Assembly (NCBI RefSeq): GCF_010093535.1
Contig: NW_022985214.1
Coordinates: 109,985-173,984, forward strand
Direction: 5' to 3'
Source: Lindgomyces ingoldianus
Taxonomy: Eukaryota > Ascomycota > Dothideomycetes > Pleosporales > Lindgomycetaceae
DNA: 64,000 nt
Part shown: one piece after another, positions 1 to 11,104 of the stretch
Numbering within the stretch: position 1 is the stretch's first letter
Layout: every line of letters starts with the position of its first letter
Notes under the pieces: generated by a model
The model's input: only the letters and a program-made list of their open reading frames with translations
What the model was told of the DNA's origin: nothing
The model's database searches: none
Position numbers and translations under genes: made by a program

Positions 1-87
1 CATACTGTTCGAGCTTATTGCTCGTACTATGTAGCAGCTTTCGTCAAACGTTCCTCCTGTCTTGACAGTAGGTGCGCATATCTGACA
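1..87 (-). repeat. Copia LTR fragment (cut by window start)
   Basis: This is the end of the same LTR seen complete at 21761-22171 and 55166-55496, and at the right end of the Copia element (29325-29409). It ends in the same CATATCTGACA terminus. It is inserted in the fold-back arm that follows. Strand is given by comparison with the complete Copia element, whose genes run on the minus strand. It could be a solo LTR or the end of a full element lying outside the window. Confidence 0.85.
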
Positions 88-485
88 CCTAGATTATGCT
101 TAGTGTGTAAATAATTAGCTATATTAGCTATAAATGCTATTTAAAAGGAAAATCCTAGCGCATATAGCTTAAGTATAGTCTTAATAATTACTTACTTTTT
201 ATTATAACCTAGCCTTTATAAGTTAGCTATAAAATTAGCTTATAAAGGTTGTCTAGTGCTATAGTTATTTATTATCTTTTAAAAGACTTTATACATAGCT
301 GCAGCATGTTTCTTTAAAAGTTTTATATCTTATTTAAAAGCTTAAAGTGTAAGCTATATCTAACATTCTTTTAGTGCGTCTAAGTAGTGTTGTTAGAAAT
401 GCATTAGTGTAAGAAAAGTAGTTTAGTAGAGTCTTAGTAAAAGTAAGCAACTTAGGTGTGTAAGCAACTTGCCTGTAAAGTACGT
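88..485. mobile_element. Fold-back element, one arm only (truncated)
   Basis: This is the right arm of the 1,100-bp palindromic family described at 11105-12204. It ends in the terminal motif GCAACTTGCCTGTAAAGTACGT followed by TA. The left part is cut by the Copia LTR and the window edge. It is RIP-mutated, so the internal sequence is nearly all A/T. The following 486-641 holds no recognisable feature other than the 3' flank of the neighbouring gene. Confidence 0.75.
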
Positions 486-641
486 TATACATAATATAAA
501 CTCCTCTAGCTAAGATGTACTTAGAAGGTGGGAACTTTATTTAGATGTGAATTTTTAATTTTCAAATTTATGCGGAAATTAAAAACTTTTCTTCAGCTTG
601 TGAATCTAATAGAAGATATTATAGAAATATTTTGCATTGTC

Positions 642-1853
642 CTACACACAGTGGCTATTGCTATTCGACACGAAAATATCTGTTGTTGAAGAAACATCCT
701 CTAGGCCTAAATTGATTTTGCTAGATCCTGAATGGTCATGCGGCATGTCTTTCAGTTGAACTCCTCTGTGACTGGAGGTTCCTTGGAAGCGATTGTACGG
801 ATCTGAGCCGTATACATTGCGTATTCGAAGGACTTTTGCAAGCGCAACAAACACAGGACGAAACTTCAGTGAGCACGCGGCGACTAGATACATCCCTGGT
901 TCAATGATGGACCAACCGACAAGCTTCACCGAAGCATCTATAACAATTTATTAGTCTCACTTGCAATTTGAGCAGCACAATTCAACGTACACGTATTGTC
1001 AACAAATGCTTCGGTCTGAAAAAATGCAGCCATACGGAAGCAGGATGCTATAATGCCTCTGTAATTGATTTTAGTAGCCATACTCCACACTTTCAGTGAT
1101 CACAATGTTGCTCACACGCTGCCACTCAGGAAAATTACAGACAGTCCAATCTTCCTTGGCGTAGAGACTTTGAGATCCACAATCATACGTATTGGAAGAA
1201 GAAGGATAACTAAATCAGTGGCAATGTTCGGTGCGCTGACGGTTTTGTAAAACATCGGTATGTTGAAGCACTTTCCTCCCTTAATGGTCTTATTCCATTG
1301 ATACTCGAACGGGAGGCATTGAAAAGATGAGGCCAAAAGATAGGCAATCCAATTGGCAATTACGATATAAATCAAGACATGCGTTGTGATCCGCTCCACG
1401 CGGCCGGTAAAGAGTCGGAGATATAGCAGCAGGATCGATACTTTCGGAACTGCGACTGAGGGCAGATATAGCCACTCGAGTGAGTAGATGGATTTAACCC
1501 ATGAAACGATATCTTTTGGATTTGTCTGCATGACGAAGGCCAGGTGTCTGCCAACTCCAGCTTCATGTACCATGACTACCTGGTGTTAGTGACGAAAATC
1601 CTCTCTCAAGAAGTCCAGCAAAATCCTTACCTATGCCAAGTATACACAATCCAATATGTACCAGCCACGCACAGGGTATCAAGATATCGTCTAGGCCGAT
1701 CGGCATTCGGTTCAGTCTTTGAGCGTAGATTCGAAGAGTAACGACGATGCAATCGACCACGATGAAGAGAGCAGATATCGTCACCAGAACGTAGCCTTTG
1801 TCCTCCGCAAGATACTCTGGGGATAGTTCATGTCCAAATGATGCTCCCGTCAT
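642..1853 (-). CDS. Rhodopsin-domain (Pth11/SC14-like) integral membrane protein
   Basis: Four exons read on the minus strand: 1853-1631, 1575-1116, 1058-991 and 937-642. The introns are 55, 57 and 53 bp with GT..AG ends, and the exons sum to 1,047 bp (348 residues plus stop). The product has the layout of the fungal seven-helix rhodopsin-like family: an N-terminal helix (VLVTISALFIVVDCIVVTLR), a GVGRH motif, EWLYLPSVAVPKVSILLLYL, FLSGSVGIIASCFRM across a splice junction, and the typical WSIIEPGMYL near the last helix. The Met at 1853 was chosen because it sits 14 residues before the conserved start of the domain; an upstream Met at 1970 is in frame. Proteins of this family often sit in secondary-metabolite clusters or act as surface receptors, but no ligand can be inferred. 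It is divergent from the adenylation gene and appears intact. Confidence 0.85.
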
Positions 1854-2579
1854 GACGTTACAACAATGGTGGTGCTTGCGGCGTGATTTCGAAGGCGAGT
1901 TTGTTCCTGAGAGTATTTCCTCTGAGTCTTTAGGCAACTTAGTACTTGATCTATTGGGATGCCAGAACAAGCCGGCCTGCTCTGATATTCTGATTGCGGC
2001 TTAAATTGAGCTGTCGAGGAGTATTTGGGGAAAGAAATAGATGTGAAAAGTGACTCAGTTGCAGTAAGTGTTAAAGTAAACGGGCTATTTCAAAAGAAAT
2101 ATCGATTTGTTATGCTTGTTCTACGCAGCGGGTCGAAGAGCACTCAAGAACATCCTTGAGCTTTGAACGCGCTAAAACCTACTGTCGCGTGTGGATGATT
2201 AACATTGTATCATCGGTCTGTCCCCGAAGGCCTCGAATAGCTAAGGGCGACCCGCCGTTTCGATTGAGTCCGAAATTATATTAACGGAATACCAGCGTCG
2301 GGGATCAAGAAGGAATTTGGAAGGCTCCTGATATACTATTGATATTGATCCCACCCACTGTTCGATAAACAAATCCCTGCTAATGTTACGGCCGAGAGTT
2401 GGGTCTTGCGGCGCAGACTCTTGGCGGTGGTAGTTCGAGGAAGGCACTCCAGACGCCCCCGCGCCAGAAGGTCCCCGCGATCTAAGGATCCCACATATAC
2501 CTCTACAACCACCACAGAGTCCTTCTCGCGCATTCGATTTCCTGCTGAAAGAGGTGGCGCATCGCTCATTGTACTCTCG
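1854..2579. promoter_or_regulatory. Shared divergent promoter region
   Basis: These ~730 bp separate the start codons of the rhodopsin-like gene (minus) and the adenylation gene (plus), so they must hold both promoters. An open frame continues upstream of the adenylation ATG to 2406, but its translation is Arg-rich and unlike the family. I see no clear TATA box or transcription-factor palindrome. Confidence 0.5.
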
Positions 2580-4361
2580 ATGGCGCTTGCAAATGCACGT
2601 GGCTCAAGGTCCATTTTGAGCCTAATTGACCAATACGCGGTCGAAACCCCATCTAGGGTATGGGCAGCTGTTCCATTAGATGACAGTGATTTAGGTAAAG
2701 GCTTCACGGACATTACATTTACAAGACTAGCCAACGCCATCAATCATGCCGCGGCGTGGATGACCCAGAACCTGGGTCCTGCCTCGATGCCTTATGAGAC
2801 CATAGCATACACTGGCCCCAAGGACTTACGCTACCCAATTGTTGCATTGGCTGTCGCTAAGATTTCTCGCAAGGTGAGCTACATAATATAAGCAACACCT
2901 TGCACTTCAGCTAAGCTAATAACAATAGCTGCTTTTACCTTCCCCCTACGCCTCGAAGAATGCTCAAGCTCATCTTCTCGACCATTCGGATTGCCGGTAC
3001 TTTCTTCACGCGGCTTCGTTTGGCGAGGAAGTTAAAAAGGTGCTATTTAGCACGCAGCGACAGCAAGCAAAGTCTATAGAGATACCAAGCCTAGGGGACT
3101 GGCTCACAGAGAAGAAAGCCCCATATCTACCATTTTCAGGTCCATGGAAAGACGTGGCATCCATTCCGTGGCTGATTTTCCATACCTCAGGGACAACCGG
3201 TACGTCGCAGTATATGATCAACACGGGCAAACCTAATTAAATAGGTCTTCCTAAACTCGTGACCTACACCCATCAGATGATGGCATCTCTCGATGCTGCC
3301 GAGCTAATGCCAGATGGTAACGAAGAGACCATGAACCGCCACTTTGAGAAAAAGCGCTGGTATACACCGCTTCCATCGCTCCATGTAAGCAATGGAAACT
3401 GCATATTCGAGTAAACCAATCCATACTACAGGGACTGACATCTGGGTTGCTTCAGTTTGTCGGGATGACTGTCGCTTTACAGTTCACAGTATACCTGGGC
3501 GCCGTCCTGGTAGTTGGACCGGCATCTCCGGGTCCAACGTCACCTCATATTGCAAGATGCGTGCTGGAGCGTGGCAAAGTAGAAGGTGCCATGCTCCCAC
3601 CAGCACTCATTGAAGGACTGTGTGAAGATGATGCTGGTTTGGAATCCTTACGCAGATTGGAGCACCTGTACTTTGCAGGCGCTCCTATGCCAAGAAAGGC
3701 TGCTGAGAAGCTTCTCGGGCATGTACCAGTTAAACCAGCTATGGGGTCAACGGAAGCCGGGGCATATTTTCTCAAGATCATTGACCAGGACGATTGGGAG
3801 TACTACTCCTTCCGACCAGCAATGGGCTTAAAATTTCGCCTGTTCGCCAAAGACCTCTACGAGCCTGTCTTTGTTCGGCATCCAAGTATTGAGAGATGGC
3901 AACAGGTGTTTCAGGTCTACCCTGATCTCCAGGAATTCTCTACCAAAGATCTCTTCTCTCCACATCCTTCGATGCCTGGCCGGTGGAAGTATGTTGGACG
4001 TACAGATGACGTTGTAATCCTATCTCACGGAGAATGCTTATACGCCGCCGGCCTGGAAGAAATGATTACAGCTCACGCGGATCTGTCAGCGGTACTCATC
4101 GGTGGGCAGGGCCGCGCACGCCCCTTCGCAATCATAGAGAGCAAGGGCAATCTGCCGATGAGCACCGAAGACCATGCGAGCTTTATATCAGTCATAGACA
4201 GCGTAAACAAGTCATCCTCAGAGCTGGTAAAGTTGCACAGCGACATGCTGATATACGCACGGTCCGAGAAGCCGCTAGTGCGCACGCCAAAAGGCACCAT
4301 CGCGAGAAGAGAGAGCGAGCAATTATATGCTAAAGAAATTGAGCTCTTGTATGTAACATGA
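2580..4361 (+). CDS. Stand-alone NRPS-like adenylation (AMP-binding) protein
   Basis: Four exons (2580-2873, 2929-3199, 3245-3384, 3432-4361) sum to 1,635 bp, 544 residues plus stop, with phases that fit exactly. Introns are 55, 45 and 47 bp. The product is an ANL-superfamily adenylation domain of the fungal NRPS-like type. It begins RSILSLIDQYAVETPSRVWA and carries the P-loop FHTSGTTGLPKLVTYTH, the A5-like GSTEAG, KYVGRTDDVVI, and the A10 motif RTPKGTIARR with the catalytic Lys. It ends right after A10, where A-T-reductase or A-T-TE relatives continue into a carrier domain. So it should activate a carboxylic acid as the adenylate, with release to CoA or a separate carrier. The substrate is unknown; an aryl or cinnamic acid made by the neighbouring ammonia-lyase is an inference. 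Its stop lies only 31 bp from the stop of the convergent hydrolase gene. Confidence 0.85.
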
Positions 4362-4392
4362 GAGAGAATATCGGGTTTTTATTTGCCAGAAA

Positions 4393-5801
4393 TCATAGTT
4401 TAGTCATCTTCAAGTTAGGTCTTTTCTCATTCGCCTTCTTTCGAACTTCTTCCATCCAGCGTTGAGACAAAGCGAGCCTGCCCGGTTCAGACCTGCCCGC
4501 ATCGTAGTAAGCCCAAAAGTCCTCATCGTGCAGAAACTCCTGAATCTGATCCTTGACATATGGCACAATGGCGTTCGCAGTTTCTGCCACCTTCTCAAGG
4601 GGAAGGAGGTGCCCCGCTTTGCGAACAATTTCCATGCGAACGGAGCCAGCCTTTGCGCCTCCACTTGCTCTGTTCTGAGAACCAGTGGTAGATAATTTGA
4701 ACTCCATGTCTTCCCTTCGGTTGATGTAACTCTCCTCGGCAAATATCCAGAGTACTGATGGTTGAATGAAGGGAAGAGCTTCGAGAGCGAGCCCGGGTTC
4801 AGCACGATGAAACAAGAATGAAGACTGGGCTGAGTCAAGATCGCCAGACGTTAAACGTTCAGCGTATTGGCCTTCAACATTTCCAGAGTGTTCACCGAAG
4901 TTGGAGCGGACATATGACCATGCTTCTTGATGCTTCGGTGTTGTGAGTGTGACTGATCCTGGTTTCTCTTGCATGTACAGGGCAGTGGGAACCGGACGCA
5001 ATCCATACCTCAAATAGATGTCCACTACCCTTCTATCCCATGTTTTGTAGAACTTATTTTGCCGAAAATACTCTTGTGCTTCATCGAGCGAGGACCACAA
5101 ATCTGGTCGATAACTAGTGAACAACGCTGCATTGGGTCCTGGTGGAAAATCTTTTAACATGACTGGCTCCACAAAAACCAACCCTTGGAATAGTCGAGGA
5201 TGTATGGTTGAGAGTTGAACGCTGTCATGAGTCGGTCATTGCTCTTGTCATAGTTTGTCGCGATAACCTACAGCTGTGCACATCCCATGCTGTGACCCAA
5301 TCCTACAATTGGGGGTTGAATGGAATCTCGAAAATGATTTACCATGCCTAGTAAGTCTCTAGAATGGTCGAACCAATTTGCTGGGTCAGGTGAGCCAAGT
5401 TGGTCAGGTCACTCGCGGGAATGCGCCTACGATCATCTCCGAGAAGGTTTTCATTCAGCACGCCGCTGGCACCTTGATGGGCACAGTCCGCAATCCAAAT
5501 ATCCCTCAATTTGGAACCCAGGCGGAGTCTCAGCTCCTCCCACAATGGTTCATATGCTTCCTAGACCGCCACTAGTTATAGATTGAACATTTGCAGCTTT
5601 CGGAGGGCTAATTACTTTTGGAACGCCATTTGCGTGAGTCGCAATGATTGTAATAGCCCGCGGAGATGGGACTTCCTTCGGCGTGTATTGTTTGACAGCA
5701 AGGCGTAGCTGGGTTGTCGCATCCTTGGTTGCATTTCGATACCCGCGAATGTGTTGACACGCGATGACATGTTCCATAATGTTAAACCCGAAGGAATCCA
5801 T
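4393..5801 (-). CDS. Alpha/beta hydrolase, AKT2-like secondary-metabolism type
   Basis: Four exons on the minus strand (5801-5616, 5560-5431, 5380-5272, 5221-4393) sum to 1,254 bp, 417 residues plus stop. Introns are 55, 50 and 50 bp. Family landmarks in order are EHVIACQHIRGYRNAT, ITIIATHANGVPK, WIADCAHQGASGVLNENLLG, the nucleophile elbow GHSMG (codons at 5283-5297), HPRLFQGLVFVEPV, TTPKHQEAWSYVRSNF, and GHLLPLE with the catalytic His. This layout is that of the fungal alpha/beta hydrolases found in host-selective-toxin and polyketide clusters. The C-terminus is MTKL, a weak candidate peroxisomal PTS1 signal. The Met at 5801 is preferred over an in-frame Met at 5834 because family members start close to the EHV motif. 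It looks intact. The exact substrate is unknown. Confidence 0.85.
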
Positions 5802-6577
5802 GATTAAACCAATTGAGAGTGCTTTCAGCTGCAAAGTACTGATGGAATCAAAACGCAGATGGTATGACGCCGTTACGACTGGCTGTTATACCTCGGCCCG
5901 CAGACTCGTGTCGAGAAAGATGGTTCGTGTTAACCCGGATAATGCGATTCTTCTTCCCACCTTGCTGTGCCAATGAGGCGAGGTGCATGGATCTGCTAAT
6001 GAGGTGTCCAGGCAGCACTGCACCCAACGGTATCGCATCAGCCCGCCGGAGGACCCACTCTGGTATTGTCGCATTCCTGATACGGAAATCTTCCTTCACT
6101 GTGCCACAACGGCCCCTACTGCTGTTACTATGGCACCTACTGACTTTACTATCGCTCCCACTACCTTCACCATGGCCTTTGGCCATTGCCATGGCTCTTA
6201 ATGCCCCGGCCGTCATAGATGTAAATAAATACTCTGCAACAGAGCACTTGGACACTACACAATACACTCATCAGCTTCTACTATAGCTGCATGCTCACAC
6301 AACCTCTATTTGCAACAGGTATGTCTCACGTCGTATCAGGCGATGCATTGAGGAGTCACAGTTTCTTAACTCATCGATTATTAACTTGATGGCTAATTTG
6401 CGCTTTACTCGGCCTTATCCATTCTAGAGCGGAGAAGTTTCATATCCTTAATTGATCGGGGACATGCACGACCGCGGTCGAAAACCCGAGTCTTGATACA
6501 AAACCCTGCATTAACGATGTAACAACCGCCTTCCAATAATATAAGGTGAAATAGGGTGGCTAGTTTGCTGCTTGTAG
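5802..6577. other. Intergenic region between hydrolase and prenyltransferase
   Basis: About 780 bp separate the two divergent genes and should hold their promoters. Both strands are open for ~140 codons around 5850-6285, but neither translation resembles a family I know. An imperfect CTACTGxxxTTACTATxGC-type repeat lies at about 6115-6200. A good splice acceptor (GCTTGTAG) ends at 6577, just before the prenyltransferase reading frame. Confidence 0.4.
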
Positions 6578-9000
6578 ATATTTATTCCAATCAAGCGGAA
6601 GGACACTAGCATCTACCATATTCTTGAGGCCTCTGAAAGAGATCTTGTCTGGCACTGGTTGAGTGTTGAAAGACCTCAAGCCATAGGGCCTGATCAAACC
6701 TTCTGGTGGAACACGTCTGGCCACACCTTACATCCGATGTTATTCCATGCGAGATACCCTGTTTGGGACAGATACAGCTCTTTACGGTTCTTCGCAGAAA
6801 GTATCGTTCCGTATCTTGGACCAGCTCGACTCTCCGGCGAAGGTGTGGCCCGATGGCAAAGCTTTATGACAGACGATGGCATTCCTGTAGAACTCAGTTG
6901 GGACTGGGGTTCAGGGAAACAGCAGCCAAAAATAAGATTATCAGTTGAGCCTGTCGGTCCTTCAGCCGGGATAGAGGTTGATCCTCTTAACCAGTGGGCA
7001 GTAGCTCAGTTCCATCATTATACTATTATGAGAAATCCTCGGTCCGACTTCGCATGGTACACCCATTTTTCCGACATTTTCCGCGGCAAAGACGCTACAA
7101 TAGCGTTGACGAAAACTGAAGGCCATTTGTCTCAAATATTCTACGCCTTCGATCTAGATCGCAGCAGCACTATGGCCAAGGCATATTTTTTCCCGAAATG
7201 GCTGGCATACCACTGCAATGCACCTGCCTGGAATGTTATCTCCGCTGCCATCAAGACCGCACCAAGTTGCAACTCAGAGAATCTCCAGGTCTTGAGTGTC
7301 TTAGATGGCTTCTTCAACGAGAGTTACGGTCGAAGACTGGAGTTTGAAATGCTTTCAACTGATCTATTGCGTCCCGCAACCGCTCGTCTCAAAATCTACT
7401 TTCGCTCACGAGACGTGTCTATTTCATCGGTAGAACATATAATGTCAATTAGAGGCGTTATTTTATCCCATTCTTTGAAAAAGGGAATCCGAAATATTAG
7501 GCGACTTTGTAGCCTCTTAGTTAGTTCAAACGGCATTCTTGAGGAATTCCTTGATTCTACAGCCCATCGAACTTCGGGCCTGTTATACTACGCTTCATTC
7601 CGACTAGGTGACGCCATTCCGAGTATCAAGCTTTACATACCAGTGCGTCACTTTGTCAGTGATGATGAGAGTGTGCGCAAAGCTGTAGAGGAATTTCTAG
7701 TAGAACAGGGAAAAGCCCAGCGCGTCCAACAGTACGTACTACTAACCGTACTTTACAGTCTGTACTTAGTTTTTGTTAGTACGTATCCTATAGAAATCTT
7801 GCTGTAATTGCAACTGTACTGTACTAACTTTTAACCTGTAGTACAGATGTACAGTTACCTAATTAGGAAGGAGTTATAAGTTAAGCGTTTAGGTGCTAGA
7901 GGCGGCAGATCTAGCTGCATTAGGCGTAGGATGCGCAGAATGTCTCTACATATTACTCTTAGCTTAGTTTTTGCTCTGTTCTTATATAATTAAAAGCTTC
8001 TTCTTCTACTAATTTAACATTTATATTATTAAAATTAATATGTTAATTTTTAGCTAAGTTACCTTATAAAGTACTTAATTACCTTAGCTAACACAGATGT
8101 TATAGCTGTTAACTCTAACGCTGCGTCGCGCCTCTGCTGCTTATAGCGCTCTGCTAGCTAGCTTCTTATTATTACTATTGTTGTCTATTTATCCTTTACA
8201 TAAGTATCCTAGTAGCAGTAATTTAAGTAGGTAATTTAATATTAATTAGAATAACTTATAGCATTATAACACTAAGCTTATAGCTAGCTACATTAGGTAT
8301 TACATGCAGCATAAATTAAAGTTATTAAGTAGCTATAAAGGAAGATTATACTAGTAATATAGCGCAGATGTAGAATACTTATAGAACAACCTTGTTAGCA
8401 GAACAGCGTTTTTCCTGTGTAAGAAATGCTATATAAGTAGAACAGCTTTCTGCTTATTTACTACATACTTTAGTACTACTTATATTATTAGGCACTTTAA
8501 AAAGAAGCACTTTATTAACTCTAACACTAGCATAATACTATAGGCTGCTAGTATGCTGTTAGATCTATTTAAGAAAGCTATAAGTGTGTAATTAATTATT
8601 TTTTATACACTATAGTAAGAAGTAGAGCTCTCTAAGTTATATGTTAACTAGGTAATACTATATAATTTAAGCTTCTTAATAGTAATATTAGTAGTTAGTA
8701 AAGGCTTACTAATATAAAATTAAACAGATCTGCTTATAGCGCTACTAGGTAGCTACACTACACTTTCTAGGTATATAAAAAAAGTTTTTATAAAAAGAAA
8801 AAGGTTATATAAAAAACTTTACACGCAGTGTAGAGTAAAATAAGTGTAAGCTGTAATATTTAAATATTGCTAAATAATATAGACTTTTTTAGAGTTATTA
8901 CCTACTTTATTAGTAAGTTAATTAGTAGAACCTTAGCTAGCTAGAACAACATTATTCTAGCAAAACTTTAATGTTTAGTAATTCTCTAACATAACTTATA

Positions 9001-10661
9001 ACGTACTTCACAGGCAAGTTGCTCACACACCTAAGTTGCTTACTTTTGCCAAGACCCTACTAAACTACTCTTCCTACACTAATGCATTCCCCACAACACT
9101 ACTTAGACGCGCTAAAAAAAACATTAGATACAGCTTACGCTCTAAGCTTTTAAATAAGACATAAAACTCTTAAAGAAACATACTACAGCTATGTGCAGAG
9201 TCCTGTAAAAGATAATAAATAACTACAGCGCTAGACAACCTTTACAAGCTAATTCTACAGCTAAATTATAAAGGCTAGGCAATAAAAAGAAGCAGGTGAT
9301 TGTTAAAACTATACTTAAGCTATATGCGCAAGGAATTTCCCCTTAGATAGCATTTATAGCTAATATAGCTAATTCTTTGCGCGCTAAGCATAATCTAGGC
9401 CATATTTGCATAAACTAGCCTAGTACGTTTGTGAAGTGTTATTTAGAGCTTAATGTAACATTTAAGCGTAAGTACAACTATAAGAGAGCTTTTTACAAGA
9501 GTCCTAGGGTAATTTAGGGCAGGTTTAGCCTTATAGATGTAAGGCCGAGATGGTGCTTACGTGCGACGGGTATATATACTATTCTGTACGCAATAATCAA
9601 CTGTTGGTTGATTATTCGCACCTTTTTAGTTGTATTAGCGTAGTGGTACAGAGCTCTGTCCTTACATAATAATCAACTAACAGCGGGGTACAGTCGGTGT
9701 TCGACCCCCACCTCAGTCAGCTTTAAGCCAGTTTTTAGACTGAAACGTGAGGCGGCCTCTTCTAGCGCCACGTTGTTGCTGCTGGAAGGTCTAGTGTATA
9801 TGGCTTAGCTGGCGTGGGCCACTAAGCGTCGTTATTTATCCCGCGCCTCTGGGCCGCAGGTGGTCAGCCTCTGGCCGGTAACCGAGACATGCGCATAGGC
9901 GTCTCTGAGCTGCGGGTAGGTCATGTGACGCCTGGGACATGCGTCTGCTAAGAAGGGGGATAATGTAAGGCTGAGATGGTGCTTACGTGCGACAGGTATA
10001 TATACTATTCTGTACGCAATAATTAACTGTTGGTTAATTATTCACATCTTTTTAGTTGTATTAGCGTAGTGGTACAGAGCTCTGTCCTTACAATAGAGAA
10101 TATTAAAGCTAAGTATAGCATCTAGGATAATAACACGTACAACTTTAGTAAGACAGGCTTTATAATTAGCTAAATATCTCTTAACTATACTTACGCTTAA
10201 AACTTTACTTTAAGCTCTAAATAACGCTTTATAAATGTACTAGGCTAGTTTATGTAAACATAGCCTAGATTACACTTAGCGCGCAAAGAATTAGCTATAT
10301 TAGCTATAAATGCTATCTAAGAGGAAATTCCTTGCATATATAGCTTAAGTATAGTCTTAATAATTCCCTGCTTTTTTTTATTACCTAGCCTTTATAATTT
10401 AGCTATAGAATTAGCTTATAAAGGTTATCTAGTGCTGTAGTTATTTATTATCTTTTATAAAACTTTATATATAGCTATAGCACATTTCTTTAAAAGTTTT
10501 ATGTCTTATTTAAAAGCTTAGAGCATAAGCTATATCTAATGTTCTTTTAGCACGTCTAAGTAGTGTTATAGAGAATGTATTAGTGTAGAAAGGGTAGTTT
10601 AGTAGGGTCTTAGCAAAAGTAAGCAACTTAGGTGTGTAAGCAACTCGCCTGTGAAGTAAGT
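9001..10661. mobile_element. Fold-back element 1 (1,100-bp palindromic family)
   Basis: The ends read ACGTACTTCACAGGCAAG and its inverse, flanked by TA. The two arms of ~480 bp are inverted copies of the N-terminal part of a Fot1/pogo-like transposon. It is interrupted by the TRIM at 9538-10092; without that and its 5-bp duplication it measures 1,101 bp. The right terminus has one extra mismatch (GTAAGT for GTACGT). Confidence 0.85.
9538..10092 (+). mobile_element. TRIM-1: 555-bp miniature LTR retrotransposon with tRNA-like boxes
   Basis: Two 129-bp direct repeats (9538-9666 and 9964-10092) begin TGTAAGG and end CCTTACA. They flank a 297-bp GC-rich interior without a long ORF. A polypurine tract (AAGAAGGGGGATAA) lies directly before the right repeat, and a 5-bp duplication ATAGA flanks the element. 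Related fold-back copies have the empty site CTTATAGAGAAT. The repeats differ at six positions, all C-to-T or G-to-A in the right copy. Each LTR has a TATATATA box and the A-box-like TTAGCGTAGTGGTACAGAG; the interior adds a B-box-like GGTGTTCGACCCCCACC. The size and structure are those of a TRIM. The tRNA-like part is an inference from motif order. Confidence 0.88.
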
Positions 10662-11104
10662 TAGATATATAACTCTATTAGAGAAACCTACTTATTACTT
10701 TTTAAGCGCTTTTCTGTAACTATATAGGTCTTATATAAGCTTTTATTATTCTTAAAGTTTTTAGTAAGTATAATTTTACCTAGAACATTTATTATTTTAT
10801 AGCTAATAATGTAGTAAATAATAACAAGACTTTTTTTACTAGTATTAACAAAATTACTAATAGTAAGCTTTATATTAGCTCTTAACACTAAATCTAACGT
10901 GCTAGGCACATAATAAACCTAGTTATAAAGGCTTTTATATATAGTAAAAGTTTTAGTAAATTTAAACTTAAACTATTATAAGCATTAGCTGCTAAGCAAT
11001 ATACTATATTTTATAAAAAAAAGTGTTATTAGTAAGCTACATAACTTTATTAACTTTATATGCGCATTATATAAACACTAACACCTATTTATAAGCATAT
11101 AATA

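Noticed and set aside
1065..1250. Short plus-strand ORFs over the rhodopsin-like gene and elsewhere opposite to the cluster genes
   Set aside because: They are shadows of spliced genes on the other strand and lack family similarity.
9620..9720. A genuine host tRNA gene
   Set aside because: A- and B-box-like strings are present but the arms do not form a full cloverleaf by eye, and the A-box part is repeated in the second LTR; kept only as a tRNA-like feature of the TRIM.
10688..10909. 73-codon minus-strand ORF
   Set aside because: It lies in RIP-mutated hAT-1 DNA with Lys/Ile/Asn-rich composition typical of A/T-rich noise.
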